From Termitomyces sp. T153 (Eukaryota > Basidiomycota > Agaricomycetes > Agaricales > Lyophyllaceae), in assembly GCA_018296165.2 (NCBI GenBank), contig JACKQL020000005.1:1426001-1490000 (forward strand): a stretch of DNA of 64,000 bases. The letters are read 5' to 3'. Made by a program: the position numbers and the translations under genes. Numbering within the stretch: position 1 is the first letter of the stretch; every line of letters begins with the position of its first letter. Below, piece by piece: positions 46,245 through 57,320 of this stretch. Under the pieces are notes generated by a model that had not been told where the DNA came from, did not search any database, and worked only from the letters and a program-made list of their open reading frames with translations.

Positions 46245-48667
46245 GCAGAACAAGTCTCCAAAAACTGGCCTAGAAGCTCTGCATAGCTGACCAGCTCTAC
46301 TTCAAGCTAGAAAAGTGCAAGTTTGAACAAACCTGGATTGAGTACCTCAGCCTGATCATCTCCCATGGAGCAGCAGAGATGGACCTGGTGAAGGTAGCAG
46401 GTATAGCAGAGTGGCTGGAGCCCCAAAACAAGAAGGAGGTACAGGCATTTCTTGGTTTCGCAAACTTCTATTGGAGATTCATCCAGGACTTCTTAACCAT
46501 GCCTGCTCATTGTTTGACCTCATGAGAAAGGATGTTACATGGAGCTGGGAACCTCCAGAGGAGATGGCCTTTGACACTCTGAAGTGTGCCATGACCTCTG
46601 GGCCTGACCTCCTATTTCCAGATGACAACTCTCCCTTCTGCATAGAGGCCAACAGCTCTGACTTTGCCACTGGGGCAGTGCTCTCACAGCAATCTCCAGA
46701 GGACAGGAAGTGGCATCTGGTGGCCTTTTACTCCAAAAGCCTGAATGTGGTGGAATGGAACTATGAGATCCATGACAAGGAGATGCTGGCCATCATCTGG
46801 TCATTCAAGGAGTGGCGGCACTTTCTGGAAGGTGCACAGCACAAGTTTGAGGTCTGGACAGATCATAAGAACCTTGAATACTTTTGGACAGCCAAGAAGC
46901 TCAATTGCTGGCAGGCCTGATGGTTCCTCTACCTTGCCAACTTCAATTTCTCCTTGCACCACAGGCCTGGCTGGAGCATGGGGAAACCAGATGCCCTGTC
47001 TCAGAGGGTGGACCATGGAACAGAGGAAGGGAACAACAGTAACATCATGCTCCTCCATCTCAAATTGTTTGTAATCTGAGCCATGGAGGGCCTTGCTGTC
47101 AACAGAGCAGAAGTAGACATTCTCTGGGACATACGACAGGGTAATAGGGATGGTCAACAGGAGAAGCTTGTGGCACAGGCTGCTTGGATGCTGAAGTCAG
47201 GGCATACTATTGGTGTTAAGGTAGTCCATGCTGACAAATAGGCCCTCCAAGATGGAATCCTGACCTTCCAAGACCGTATCTATGTCCTCAACATTCTGGA
47301 GCTCTGTTGGAGGATTGTGGAGCAACACCACAACTCCCACATTGCAGGGCACCCCAGGCAGTTGAAGACACTGGAGTTAGTATTGCAGAACTACTGGTGG
47401 CCCCAGATGTCCTGGTACATTGAGTCCTACACTAGTACCTGCAATCTCTGCCTCTAAACCAAGCCCTAGCACCAACTCCCCTATGGACAGTTACACCCAC
47501 TACTGGTGCCCATGGAATGGTGGAGCATACCATCCATAGACTTCATTATAGAGCTCCCCATCACCCACAGTTATGATGCAATCATGGTGGTGGTAAACCT
47601 GTACAGGAAGAGAGTGCACTTCATTCCGATTCACACTACCTGCTCCACTATGAGTGCTGCAAATCTGTACTAGAGGAACATCTGGAAGCTCCATGGCCTC
47701 TCCTATGCCTACATCTCAGATCGGGGACTGCAATTTGTGGCAGAGTTCACCCAGGAGCTCTACTGACTGCTCAGAGTAAAGCTCCACACTACTACTGCCT
47801 ACCACCCACAGTCCAATGGCCAGATGGAGCACATAAACCAGGAGCTGGAACAGTATTTCCATCTCTTCTGCAACGAGTGCCAAGATGACTGGAACAAACT
47901 CCTCCCCAATGCCAAATTTCAGTACAACAACCATGTTCATGCATCCACCCAGTTTTCTCCATTCTTCCTTGATACTGGATGGCACCCATGCATGGGTTTT
48001 GAACTCCAGGCCCAAGCCTTAGAGAATGAGGCAGTAAACAAATTTGTGGACCGGATGAAGAGGTCACAGGAGGAGGCCTGAGCTGTGCTGGTGAAAGCAA
48101 AAGATGACATGGTGCACTACTATGACCATGGGAGGACCCCAGAGCACAGATATTAGCTTAGAGATTGAGTCTACCTGGATGCCTCTAACATTATAACCAC
48201 TCGATCCTCAAAAAAGCTGTCACACCACCAATTAGGGCTGTTCACAGTGGAATGACAGGTGGGACCCCTGGCCTATTGACTCTGACTCCCTGCAGGGATG
48301 TGCCAGCTTCATCCAGTGTTCATTGTGGTCAAACTAACTCCAGCCTCTAAAGATCCTATTCTGGGGCAACATCCGCCATCTCTGCTGCCCTCCATAGTGG
48401 TCAACAACAATAAAGAGTATGAAGTGGAAGAAATCCTGGACAGCCATTTATTCCAAAGACAACTACAGTACAAGGTGAAGTGAAAAGGCTATGGAATTGA
48501 GGATATTTCCTGGGAGCCATGGGAGAATGTACACACCCCCAGACTTGTCAAGAAGTTCCACCAGAGACATCCAGATGCTCCATGTGCCATATGAGGAATC
48601 TATCCTATCTTGCCAGTAGACTGAGGGATTAGGAACTGCTTCTATCCTGCATGTTGAGATGCTGCAT
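46245..48667 (+). pseudogene. Element C pol: RT end, RNase H, integrase, chromodomain
   Basis: RT thumb and connection (EYLSLIISHGAAEMD, QAFLGFANFYWRFIQDF), RNase H (LFPDDNSPFCIEANSSDF, WNYEIHDKEMLAIIW, FEVWTDHKNLEYF), integrase zinc region (QHHNSHIAGHPRQL...CNLCL), core IDFIIELP (Asp), ISDRGLQFVAEF (Asp), SNGQMEHINQELEQY (Glu), and a chromodomain (EYEVEEILDSHLF, KGYGIEDISWEPWENV). There are about ten in-frame stops, several TGG-to-TGA or CAG-to-TAG, so it is dead. Confidence 0.85.
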
Positions 48668-48683
48668 GCTAAAGGGGGGGTGA
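48668..48683 (+). promoter_or_regulatory. Polypurine tract of element C
   Basis: GCTAAAGGGGGGGTGA immediately before the 3' LTR; plus-strand primer of gypsy elements. Confidence 0.7.
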
Positions 48684-49053
48684 TGTCAGGGGACTTCTAT
48701 TTCCAACCTCTGTAACTGGTTCCAGCACTTCTGCAGCTTGTTTGATGCCTTTGTAGCTTTTTCTAGGACCACAGAAATCTCTGGAGAACTGTGGAGTTCT
48801 CCATATTACCTGAGCAACCATTGCCCTAGGGTTAGGAGTAACTCTGGTCACCTGTACAGTAGTTCCCATGCCTCTGCTGCCCACTGATGCACCGTGCCAA
48901 GCAGTGGGGATCCTTAGACTTGTTCTCTTTGGATTCCCCTCTGCTAGGTGATTAGTTACTGAATTTTATTGTCATCTACTCCACTAATATACTTCAGATT
49001 CCCTTCTGCTAGCTGCATGACTATGAATTGCTACTCTGGAGGTTGCCCTTACA
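48684..49053 (+). repeat. 3' LTR of element C
   Basis: 370 bp, starting TGTCAGGGGACTTCT. The partner LTR differs by scattered transitions. Confidence 0.9.
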
Positions 49054-49058
49054 CTAAG

Positions 49059-49847
49059 AACATTGTCATAAAGGTGGTTGAGGTCCTCTTAGCAACATTG
49101 AAGATCTATTGCCCAGCATGCTATGAGGTCTGTTGTCAATAGGAACAAATTTGGTGGTGGTTGCAAGTATGTTACTTCCACTATGTTGGCAGGCAACAGA
49201 GAGTGAGTACCAGTTGTGGCATAGTAAGGGAAGCAACCCATTCACTTGCAAACTGTAACATGTTCTGACCAAAACACAGAGTAAGTAGCTGTACTTCACC
49301 TAGCCTGATCACCATCAACTGCTTTGAAGAGAGCCTGGCAAACATCAAAGTGAGGCTGCTTGATTATACTATTAGTGCACTTGTTGTAACCTGAGATCCA
49401 AATGTGATGCAAGTTGTACTTCTTTGCTAAGTATGTAACTGCTTTCAGAATTGGAGGTCTGTTGTTGGTCATGATTTTGCTAAGGGCTCCCCAACAACAG
49501 ATGACATCCTCATATAACCACTTGGCAATGGCTTCGGTGTTCTCTTTAGCAAGCATGCAGAACTCAGGGTAATGAGTTAGCAAACAGCATTCTTGGATAA
49601 TATACTTGAACTTATTAGATGATGGCATGAACATAGTGTCAATGCATATCTTGCTGAACAAGGGTGCTGGCATAGCAACACTTGGTAGAATGAGAACCTT
49701 GGTCATCTGGTGGATTTGGCAGAGGTGGCAAGTATGAATGTACCACACAAGGTCAGTGCTAACTTGAGGCCACCAAAAGTGTTCTAGGAGAGCTAAGCAG
49801 GTAGCAAAAAGACCTCTATGCCCTAAGTCATTATGCATAGCTTTCAA
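49059..49847 (-). pseudogene. Element A integrase
   Basis: Contains HNDLGHRGLFATCLALLEHFWW and CHLCQIHQ (HHCC zinc region), then ICIDTMFMPSS (first Asp) and IMTNNRPPILKAVTYL (second Asp now Asn), then the segment around CHNWYSLSVACQH in other frames. The reading stops at 49059 where element C inserted. Confidence 0.75.
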
Positions 49848-50167
49848 GAAACATAAGCAGTGATTGGTAGGAACAAAAAGCTTGTGGGCACCATCTTTGT
49901 TTCATTGCTAAAGTTTGCCACTAGCAATAAAGAACATTGATGTGTAGCAAATAAAGGTGGCCTAATCCATGTTGCTAAGGCCTTCAGGTCTGACAAGGTT
50001 ATTAAGCCATTTCTTAACTGAAAGCATGTGTGCGTTGCTAGCAATAGCCTTGGTGCTATGGAGTATGTCACTATAGGTGGTGGTGCCATTATCACATAGA
50101 AGCAAGATGTTGTTGCTGTTTGCTAGTTGTGGGGCTGAGTCACTGCTGTTGTTGCTAACAAATGTCA

Positions 50168-51660
50168 CTAAGGGTCTAAGAGGCTGGAACTTGAGGAGAG
50201 GGGGTAGTTGTTGTGAAGCAGAACATACTTGGTGAAGGAGGAGCAGTGGCAGCTGGACTTAGTGAATGAAGCCATGTAAGTGATCAATCCAGTCCTCATA
50301 CACAGAATTGTTGCTATTGTCAGGAAGGGAGTCACTAGGCTGGAGTGGGTGTTGTAAGAGACTGTCAGGGCCATGGAAAGTACCTTTGATGTGGATGAGT
50401 TTGAAGTGAAACATCAATATTGCTATAATCTAGCAGTTCATGTTAGTAGAGGGCTGGATGTCAGGGTTCTGTAGCATACCCTTGATATAGTGAGTGTTGA
50501 CTTTGATGATGAGGTTCCTAACACCAATAAGGTACATTTGTAAGGCTTGAAGCACTCAATAAAGTCCATAGAGTTTCAATTTGGGCTGACTGAATCTAGA
50601 CTCCCTGTTGTTAAGTGTAATGGAGCCAAAGCAGTTGTAGTGGTGTTCTTTGTGGTTGTTGCTAGTGCACTGGCAAAGGTAGTAGCCAACAGCAATATAT
50701 GATGTGTCAACTGCTAAAATGATAGGATCAGGCAATTCATAGTCAATTGGAATAAGGGGTTTAGCGTCTTGTAAAGCTTTAACAAGATCTCACTGAGCAT
50801 TGATCTGGTCTGGGCCAAATTCAAAAGGGATGCCAACATGAGTGAGTTTTGTTGAGTTGTTAGTGTGATGAGTGAAATTCTTGACAAAAATCCTAAGAAC
50901 TCCAACTGTACCTAAAAAGGCTCAAACTTCTGATTGTAACTTGCAAGGGCCCTAGCACTTGAGTAGGGCTAAGTGACTTTCATCTAAATTTTGACCACTA
51001 GGCATGCAAACATGTCCAAGAATCTTGAATATCAGGGCACATAAAAGAAGCTTGTGACCTGAGAAGGTTCTGCTACAATACTTCATTTGCTGGAAAATTT
51101 GGTTAAGAAGTTCAAAGAACTCCCATGCACTAAACAAATGTTTGGGTTAGCAGGATGCTTAGCAGGAATACCATTAATGATCTTCCAGTCCTTAGGACCT
51201 TTGGCACCAACATCATTGATAAAACTGAGTATGTGGTGGGGGATTTCTGGCTGCAAAATGAAGGTAATGTTGTTGTGGAATATTGGCACAGAGTTTGTCC
51301 AACCCATCAGCAAAGTCACTAAGCAAAGTGCACCAAACAGAGTCTGGAATGTCATTAAGTCATGTGAAGCAGGATTGATAAGTTGCTCATTATAGCCAAC
51401 ATAAAGGTTGAGTGTAGCACCATATATATGTCCAGCAAAAGATTCAGAAACATGATCTGAGAAAGGCAGTACTCCAGAATGGTGAATGGTGACATGGTTT
51501 AGCAGCTCTAGACTGTGCAAAATCCTGAGCTTACCATTCTTCTTGAGGACACAGAACCAGCACAAGCAACAAGCTAAGTTTGAAGGTTTGTAGATGCCAG
51601 CCTTGATTTTGCTGTAAATGATTTCACAAACTTCTTTCTCTAATCCTGGAGGTATGGGGC
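50168..51660 (-). pseudogene. Element A reverse transcriptase and RNase H
   Basis: RT motifs CWFCVLKKNGKLRILHSLE, VTIHHSGVLPFSDHVSESFAG, GWTNSVPIFHNNITFILQPE and FINDVGAKGP, the YxDD box with the first Asp changed to Asn. RNase H follows in broken frames (DTSYIAVGYYLCQ). Confidence 0.7.
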
Positions 51661-51943
51661 AATTGTGCTGAACTCAGGGTACATGTGGAATTGTTGGTAT
51701 GAATACTGGCAGAAAGAAGTTGGAGCATAAACTTCCTCATTCAGAGTCCTCCCAAGCAAAAGCCTTTTCTTGTTTGGCAACCATGTCAGCAAGAACATTG
51801 ATTTTGTTGCTAGTGAGAAAGCCTGTGTTGTATGTAGTCTTTGATGAGTTTTGTCATTTGCTACTGAATTGCTGAGTCAGAATGAATGGCAGTGGGTTTG
51901 GGTCAAGTGGCAGCATAGTTACTAGTGGATTGCCAATGATATG

Positions 51944-53193
51944 TCACTCAATTCTGAAGTCTTTGCTAATGTGACTGGCAACTGGTTTGTACTTCTTCTT
52001 TACCTGGACACCTTTTCTTTTGTGAGCAATCGACTGAGCAGAGAATGGAATGTTAATGTAGGTGAGGGTAGTGTCTATATTGCTTGTATCAATAGGTAAT
52101 GTCTGTCCAAGAATCAAAGGGTTAGAGGAATCAGTAGAAATAAGATACAATTGAGAGGGTAAGAAAAAGTCTGAAAGATTGCTAGCAGTAGCATAAAGAT
52201 AAGCTAAGGCAGGATTTGTCTGTGTGGTGGAATCTGTAAGTACAATGTCTTTGTCTAATTCACAAGAAGCTATACACATTGCTAGACCAGCTGAATGATC
52301 ATAGCTAATAACAACTGCTGTGTTGCTATTGTCATTGTCAATGTCTTTGGCAATGAAAGCAGCAGGGTGGTTCCATTTTGAAGCAAACATTTTGGCAATT
52401 GTTTCTTTTGGATTTACCACATGGAAAAGTTGGTATAGTTTGCTGCATGCCTGTGTTGGGATCCATGATGGAGATGGTGGTCTCAATGTTGCTAAGAGTC
52501 TTGACCACACTTTGAGTTAAAACATCAAAGAGGTGTCTAAGGAGAATGTCATAGGTGAGGGACTGTATAACATATAACATATATCTGCAAATATACCATT
52601 ATGTTGCCAATTATGCAAGGAACATTGTGAGCCAGTCCTAGCAATCAATCCATAGTGCCATTAGTGCTCTGCATATTCAAGACAATGTTGGGGTCATAAG
52701 ATAAACCAAGGTTACTAGCAATTTTGACAGACATGGAGATAATCTGGGAGCCACTGTCAGTGATACATTTTATTTTTTCACAGTTATCAATTAGCATCAT
52801 TATAGACCAAAGTGACTGGGAATTCTTAGTGAGAGTGAGCACCACAGGCTCTTTTCCAGGGGGTAACAAATCAATATAAGCCTTGACAGGGTTAACCAAT
52901 GCAACTTGGGCCTGGTCTGGAGTAAGTCCATTAGTGGTGGCAACATTGGATCCTAGCAAAAACTGAGGTTCTTTTATAGTGGAAGTTGGTAATGCATCTT
53001 TGAAAATATCACTGGGGTCCTGTACTGTGTTGGCACTAGCTCCCACAAGTCTCTTGGGCATGATGGTGGTCCTGAACTGATTTCTAATATCCTGTGACAC
53101 TGAGCAGAGTTTGCCAACCAAGACTGTAACCTTTGTGCTTAATACCCTTTCAAAAACTGCTTTAGATTGCTCAATGTTGTAGATTGGTGGCAT
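51944..53193 (-). pseudogene. Element A aspartic protease region
   Basis: CITDSGSQIISMSVKIASN carries the DSG catalytic motif of retroelement proteases. Flanking frames are interrupted by stops. Confidence 0.65.
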
Positions 53194-53514
53194 AGTTCAA
53201 TATGCACTGTTGTTGTTTCTGTCAGGAGCAGCAGAATTCCTGTTAGTGGGAGGGGCATAGCAACCAAGGATGCCAGAAAATGGGTGGACTGGTAGCTGAG
53301 TGATGGGTTCCTTAGCAATGGCAGATTGTTCATTAGCAACTGGATGTTCAGATGCTTTGCTTTTGTCTGCAGACTTAGTGGCAGGAGTCAGTATGGAATC
53401 AGAAGGGGAAATAGTTGCTGTGGTGTTGCTAGTTGAGGGTGTTGCCTTGGGGGTATTGTTTGCTGGTCAATATGCTGTGCAGGGGACTTGTACACCATCA
53501 AATGTTTTGCCAGG

Positions 53515-54330
53515 TCACCTAAGTGCAAACAGTTCATGTTCCAAAGCCTTGATCCATTCTTCCTTGCTTAGCACTTGGCCCATAGTGACATCCTGTTGCA
53601 TTACCTTGTGAATTAGCAACTGCTGCATAGCCACTTGCTCTGGGTCCAGGTTAGCATTGCAAGAGAGTCTGCCAGTAACAATTTGTCCTGGGTTAAGGCA
53701 GTGCCATTCTTCAATACATTCCATATAAAGCTGTTTGCCAGAATAGTTTGGGATCATGGTGCCAGACAATAAAATGATCTTTCCTTCAGTGTTGTGGCAG
53801 ATCTTACCCTGTTGTATCATGTGCTCCATTTTTATACAAGTGCTGCAGACCATAGTGTGACCTGTTTTGCCACAAATGTGGCAAGTGCTGCTAGTGAACT
53901 GTTGGCAAGGCTGGGCATTGTTGTTGGTCACAAGGGCCTTCAAACATTCCAAGGTGCTGACAATCACTGTAGTTGTTGCTAATTTGAGGGTTTCCTACTT
54001 AGGCATAGGCAATGGTGAAACTGGTGCATTAGGCAATGGTGACAAGGTGATACTGGTGGTGCTATTGCTGGTCTTGGTTGTAGATGTGTCCATGCCCTCC
54101 AAAACTCATTTAGTGCCTTCAAAAACTTGGTCAACATCATAGAGGTTCTCAGGATGGTGGTTGGGAAGTGTGATTTCAAGATGGCAAATGATTTTAGACC
54201 ATAGAAACATAGGGATACCTTGCTGGAAAAGATGACATTCCTTGTTGCAATAGAGCTTGCTGTTAGTGAGGAGCCATCTAGCAATATATGGGAAGTCTTG
54301 ATAGTAATCTGAAAACCTGCTCAAAGTCAC
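53515..54330 (-). pseudogene. Element A gag-like region with zinc knuckle
   Basis: CHICGKTGHTMVC is a CX2CX4HX3C variant of the nucleocapsid knuckle, followed by HMIQQGKICHN and a long acidic/polar tail. Upstream frames (to 54330) have the helical character of capsid but are broken. Confidence 0.55.
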
Positions 54331-54567
54331 TAAGCCACTATTGAAAGTCTGATTGAGAAGTCATTTGAGGTCACTAAGGTACCAAGTGCTAGCATCAGTG
54401 CCAGGGTACAGCCTGAGTACTGCCACTTCCATTCCTGGTACATGTAGAGTTGAGGTGCATTGTTGCCAAATTCAAGTAAGCCAAGCCAGGTTTCTGCTGT
54501 ATCATAGGAAACATATTAAGCCACATATTCCTTCTTTTGAGTGTTGTCAGCAATGCCACAGTCAGCA

Positions 54568-54616
<49 letters not shown>
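54568..54616. repeat. (ATG)16 microsatellite
   Basis: About 16 uninterrupted ATG units in the leader region of element A. The poly-Met frame it creates is not a gene. Confidence 0.95.
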
Positions 54617-55860
54617 CCTGTACAGGTGTGATTTATGGACACTATCTAAGGTACTTCAGCCCAAAGCCTTTTCAAGCCTGCTGGTTATGCCCTGAAGCCA
54701 TTCTCTGGTTTGAGCCTTTCAAAGTTCATACAGCCCTCACATAAGCTCCCATACTATCTGCTATTAATGTGTTGTCCTTACTGATACCCACTTCACATCT
54801 AAGCAATGCTTGCCAGCCACTCACACCAGCTATAGGTCATGACTCCCATCCCTGATCCCCAACCCTACACTTCAGTTGGCATGGTGCCAGAACTATCACC
54901 TGCTTTTGTATGTCCATGGCCTTTTGGCCTCCCACTTGGCTGGAACTGCTGGTGAGGGGTCACATGGTACTTTGGCAACCATTTCTGACACTGTTTTGAG
55001 GCCTCCCTTTCTCAGACTGACCTGCACTATGGCTGGACAGGTTTGACAGGACTACAGTTTTTGCCCCTCCCTATTTGCTGCACTAGGGAACCCTTTCTTT
55101 TTCTGTCCAGACACAAGATCAGTGGTCACATTGCATCATTGAGTTCACATGCTAATGGTGTTGGGTAATCTCCCTTTGGCCTGACCTACAAAGCCTTCCT
55201 AAGAGCATGTGATAGGTGGTGACTTCTCTGCAGTGTTGAAATAACCCACATGGTGTCTAAGGTGTTTTCCACACAGGCACACTCAGCCAGAGTCAAAACC
55301 CTGACCTTGCACTTGCAAGTCATGTGATCTGCTTTGGGACACAATGGTGCCAGCTGAGCCACTGTGCTCTCTACAGTCAGCAAAAAGATATTCCAGTTTC
55401 TTTAAGTATTGCAATAATTCCCTGAGGCAACTCTTGTTCCATTTAGAAACAGTTGTGTTGTTGCATAGCAGCATTCTAGCATGCCAAGCAGCAGGGTCAT
55501 TGTTCATGTTAGCAATTGTTGGTAGTAGTAGTGGAAGTGGGTTCTGGTTATTTGGCAAAGAGGGGATAGAGTGTGCTTCTGAAAAGAAAATAGAGTTGGT
55601 TGGAATTAAAGGTGAAAGCAGTGCATCAAGAAAACTTTTGATAAATGTGCTAGGAAATTTGGCAAGGATTTTGCTAACATCACAAAGTTTCCTAGTGGTT
55701 TTAAGGCAAGGGGTTGAGGTTGAGTTGCTAGTGGAGGGTTCTGAGGAGTCAACAAAAAAGATTGTGGGAGTTTGCTAAAAATTTCCAAGCAACATTTTGC
55801 TTGAGCTCTGGTTTCTGGCAGAATAGTTAACTAAGATATCCCTTGTGGTGGGCTCCAAAA
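54617..55860. other. Leader region of element A
   Basis: 1.2 kb between the microsatellite and the 5' LTR. No conserved protein motif was recognised. The end next to the LTR reads, in sense, TTTTGGAGCCCACCACAAGG, whose TGG start suits a tRNA primer-binding site. Confidence 0.4.
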
Positions 55861-56970
55861 TGATGTGCTCTTATGCTGCCTAGTGCCATGCAGGAAACCT
55901 AAAAAGAAGACCTAACACTAGTCACTAGATAGGGTAGCTGGCAGTAGGAAGCTAATAAAGAGAGTGAGTCAGTAACTGTTCCAGAGAATGAGAGCTAAAG
56001 GGTGTGGTGTGAATGGAAAGTGGAAATAGTTGCTAATGCTAGCTGAAGTTGCTAAACAATAATGAGAAGTTACTAGATAAAAGAAGGGGAAAAAAATGAA
56101 GGCAAAAGAGTCACTAAGGAAATAGGAACTAAGTGGTGAAAGGGGAGTTGGGGAAATAAAAAAGGAAAAGTGACAATAAAGAGACTAGGAGGATGAATGC
56201 AAAACTAGTTGCTAGCTATAGTTGCTAGCCATAGTTGCTGGCATTGCTAAGTTGAAATAATGCTAAGTGCACCCACAGTTGGTACTACACAAAGTCAAAG
56301 TTGAAGTTAGCAAGACTGTTGCTAAGCTGTTATTGAGAGCAAGCAAAAGAGCAAAAAGAAATCTTAAGCTAGTAAGCTTAGAGAGGGGGAAACAGTACAC
56401 TGTTCATTGTATAAAGTCTCTATGTACAAGCAGTATTTATACTGTTTGTAAGTATAGTATACAAAAGGGAATAATAGTCGCTGCCAGCAATGGTATTTGC
56501 CAAAGTGTTTATGATACATATGAGGTGTCAGTCTGGTAACCAAGTAAAAAGTCAGCAAAGTCAATGTGATGCATAAAGGTAATAAATTGCCAGAAATGCC
56601 TGAAGTGTAAACACCATTCAAGTATGTTTGTAAGCTTGACAAGAAAAATGATAGGTAAGAAATCACATGACTGTCAATATGTCCATTTTTGTAGAGGAGG
56701 TGGTGTTATTGCCAGGAAAGTTGCTAGCAATTGTTGCTAAAAAAGGTCTCAGCCTTTTCATTCTAGACCTAGAGTCCAGACTCCACATGATACGGCTTGT
56801 GATCAATAAGTCTTGTAATTGCTAAAATCCCATGCAAAGGCTATGTTGTTCTAGACCTCAGGGCTAGGCCTCACATGTTGAGTGTTGTGACTTGTGCCAT
56901 GTCAATATAGTCAGCTGCTGTCCAATCAGGAATGCCAAAAATTGTGCTCAGCAACAAATGAGTCTTATCA
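55861..56970 (-). repeat. 5' LTR of element A
   Basis: 1,110 bp, TGATGTGCTC...TCTTATCA, highly similar to 42663-43767. Confidence 0.85.
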
Positions 56971-57320
56971 GTGACTAGTTTGTGTTTGTTCCTCAGTTCA
57001 CATAAACTTTATTTCTTCTATGTTCCCCACAACCTCTTTCTATTGCTTAGTTCCTCTTTTTCTTAGCAATCCTTTTGTCCCTGTCCTTTCCCTTCTATTA
57101 CCCAGCAACCTTTTGTTACCATCTAGCAAGTTAGGCTAGGAATAGCAACACTCTTCACTTTGCTCTTTATTTCCTTTTCATCAATTAGCTCTTGTTTTCT
57201 GGAACAGTTACTGACTTGCCTCTATTAACTTCCTAAAGCCAGCTACACTATCTAGTTGCCAGTGCTTAGGTCTTCCTTTTGGTTTCCTGCATGGCAGCTA
57301 GGTAGCATAAGAGCACATCA
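56971..57320 (+). repeat. Right piece of the inverted LTR A
   Basis: Reverse-complement match to the start of the A LTR, ending AAGAGCACATCA. It continues the piece at 42597-42662. Confidence 0.65.

Larger units (their letters stand above)
45875..49053 (+). mobile_element. Ty3/gypsy element C with 370-bp LTRs, internally deleted
   Basis: A 3,179-bp insertion flanked by CTAAG at 45870-45874 and 49054-49058. Both LTRs are 370 bp (45875-46244 and 48684-49053). The 5' LTR is joined directly to the late RT region, so gag, protease, most of the RT and the primer site are deleted. It lies in the integrase gene of element A, in opposite orientation. Confidence 0.9.
42663..56970 (-). mobile_element. 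Ty3/gypsy-type retrotransposon A, full length, interrupted by element C
   Basis: A 14.3-kb span including the 3.2-kb C insertion, so about 11.1 kb for A itself. LTRs at 42663-43767 and 55861-56970 have TGAT/ATCA termini and the 4-bp duplication GTGA (42659-42662 and 56971-56974). In the sense (minus) direction: leader with a TGG-type primer site, gag-like with a zinc knuckle, protease, RT, RNase H, integrase, then an antisense gene, polypurine tract and 3' LTR. The order RT-RNase H-integrase is that of Ty3/gypsy. All protein frames carry stops. Confidence 0.85.

Noticed and set aside
53300..53611. Plus-strand hydrophobic frame in element A
   Set aside because: Shadow of the gag/protease region read on the minus strand.
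54541..54744. Open frame with a run of 16 methionines
   Set aside because: Created by the (ATG)n microsatellite; no conserved sequence around it.
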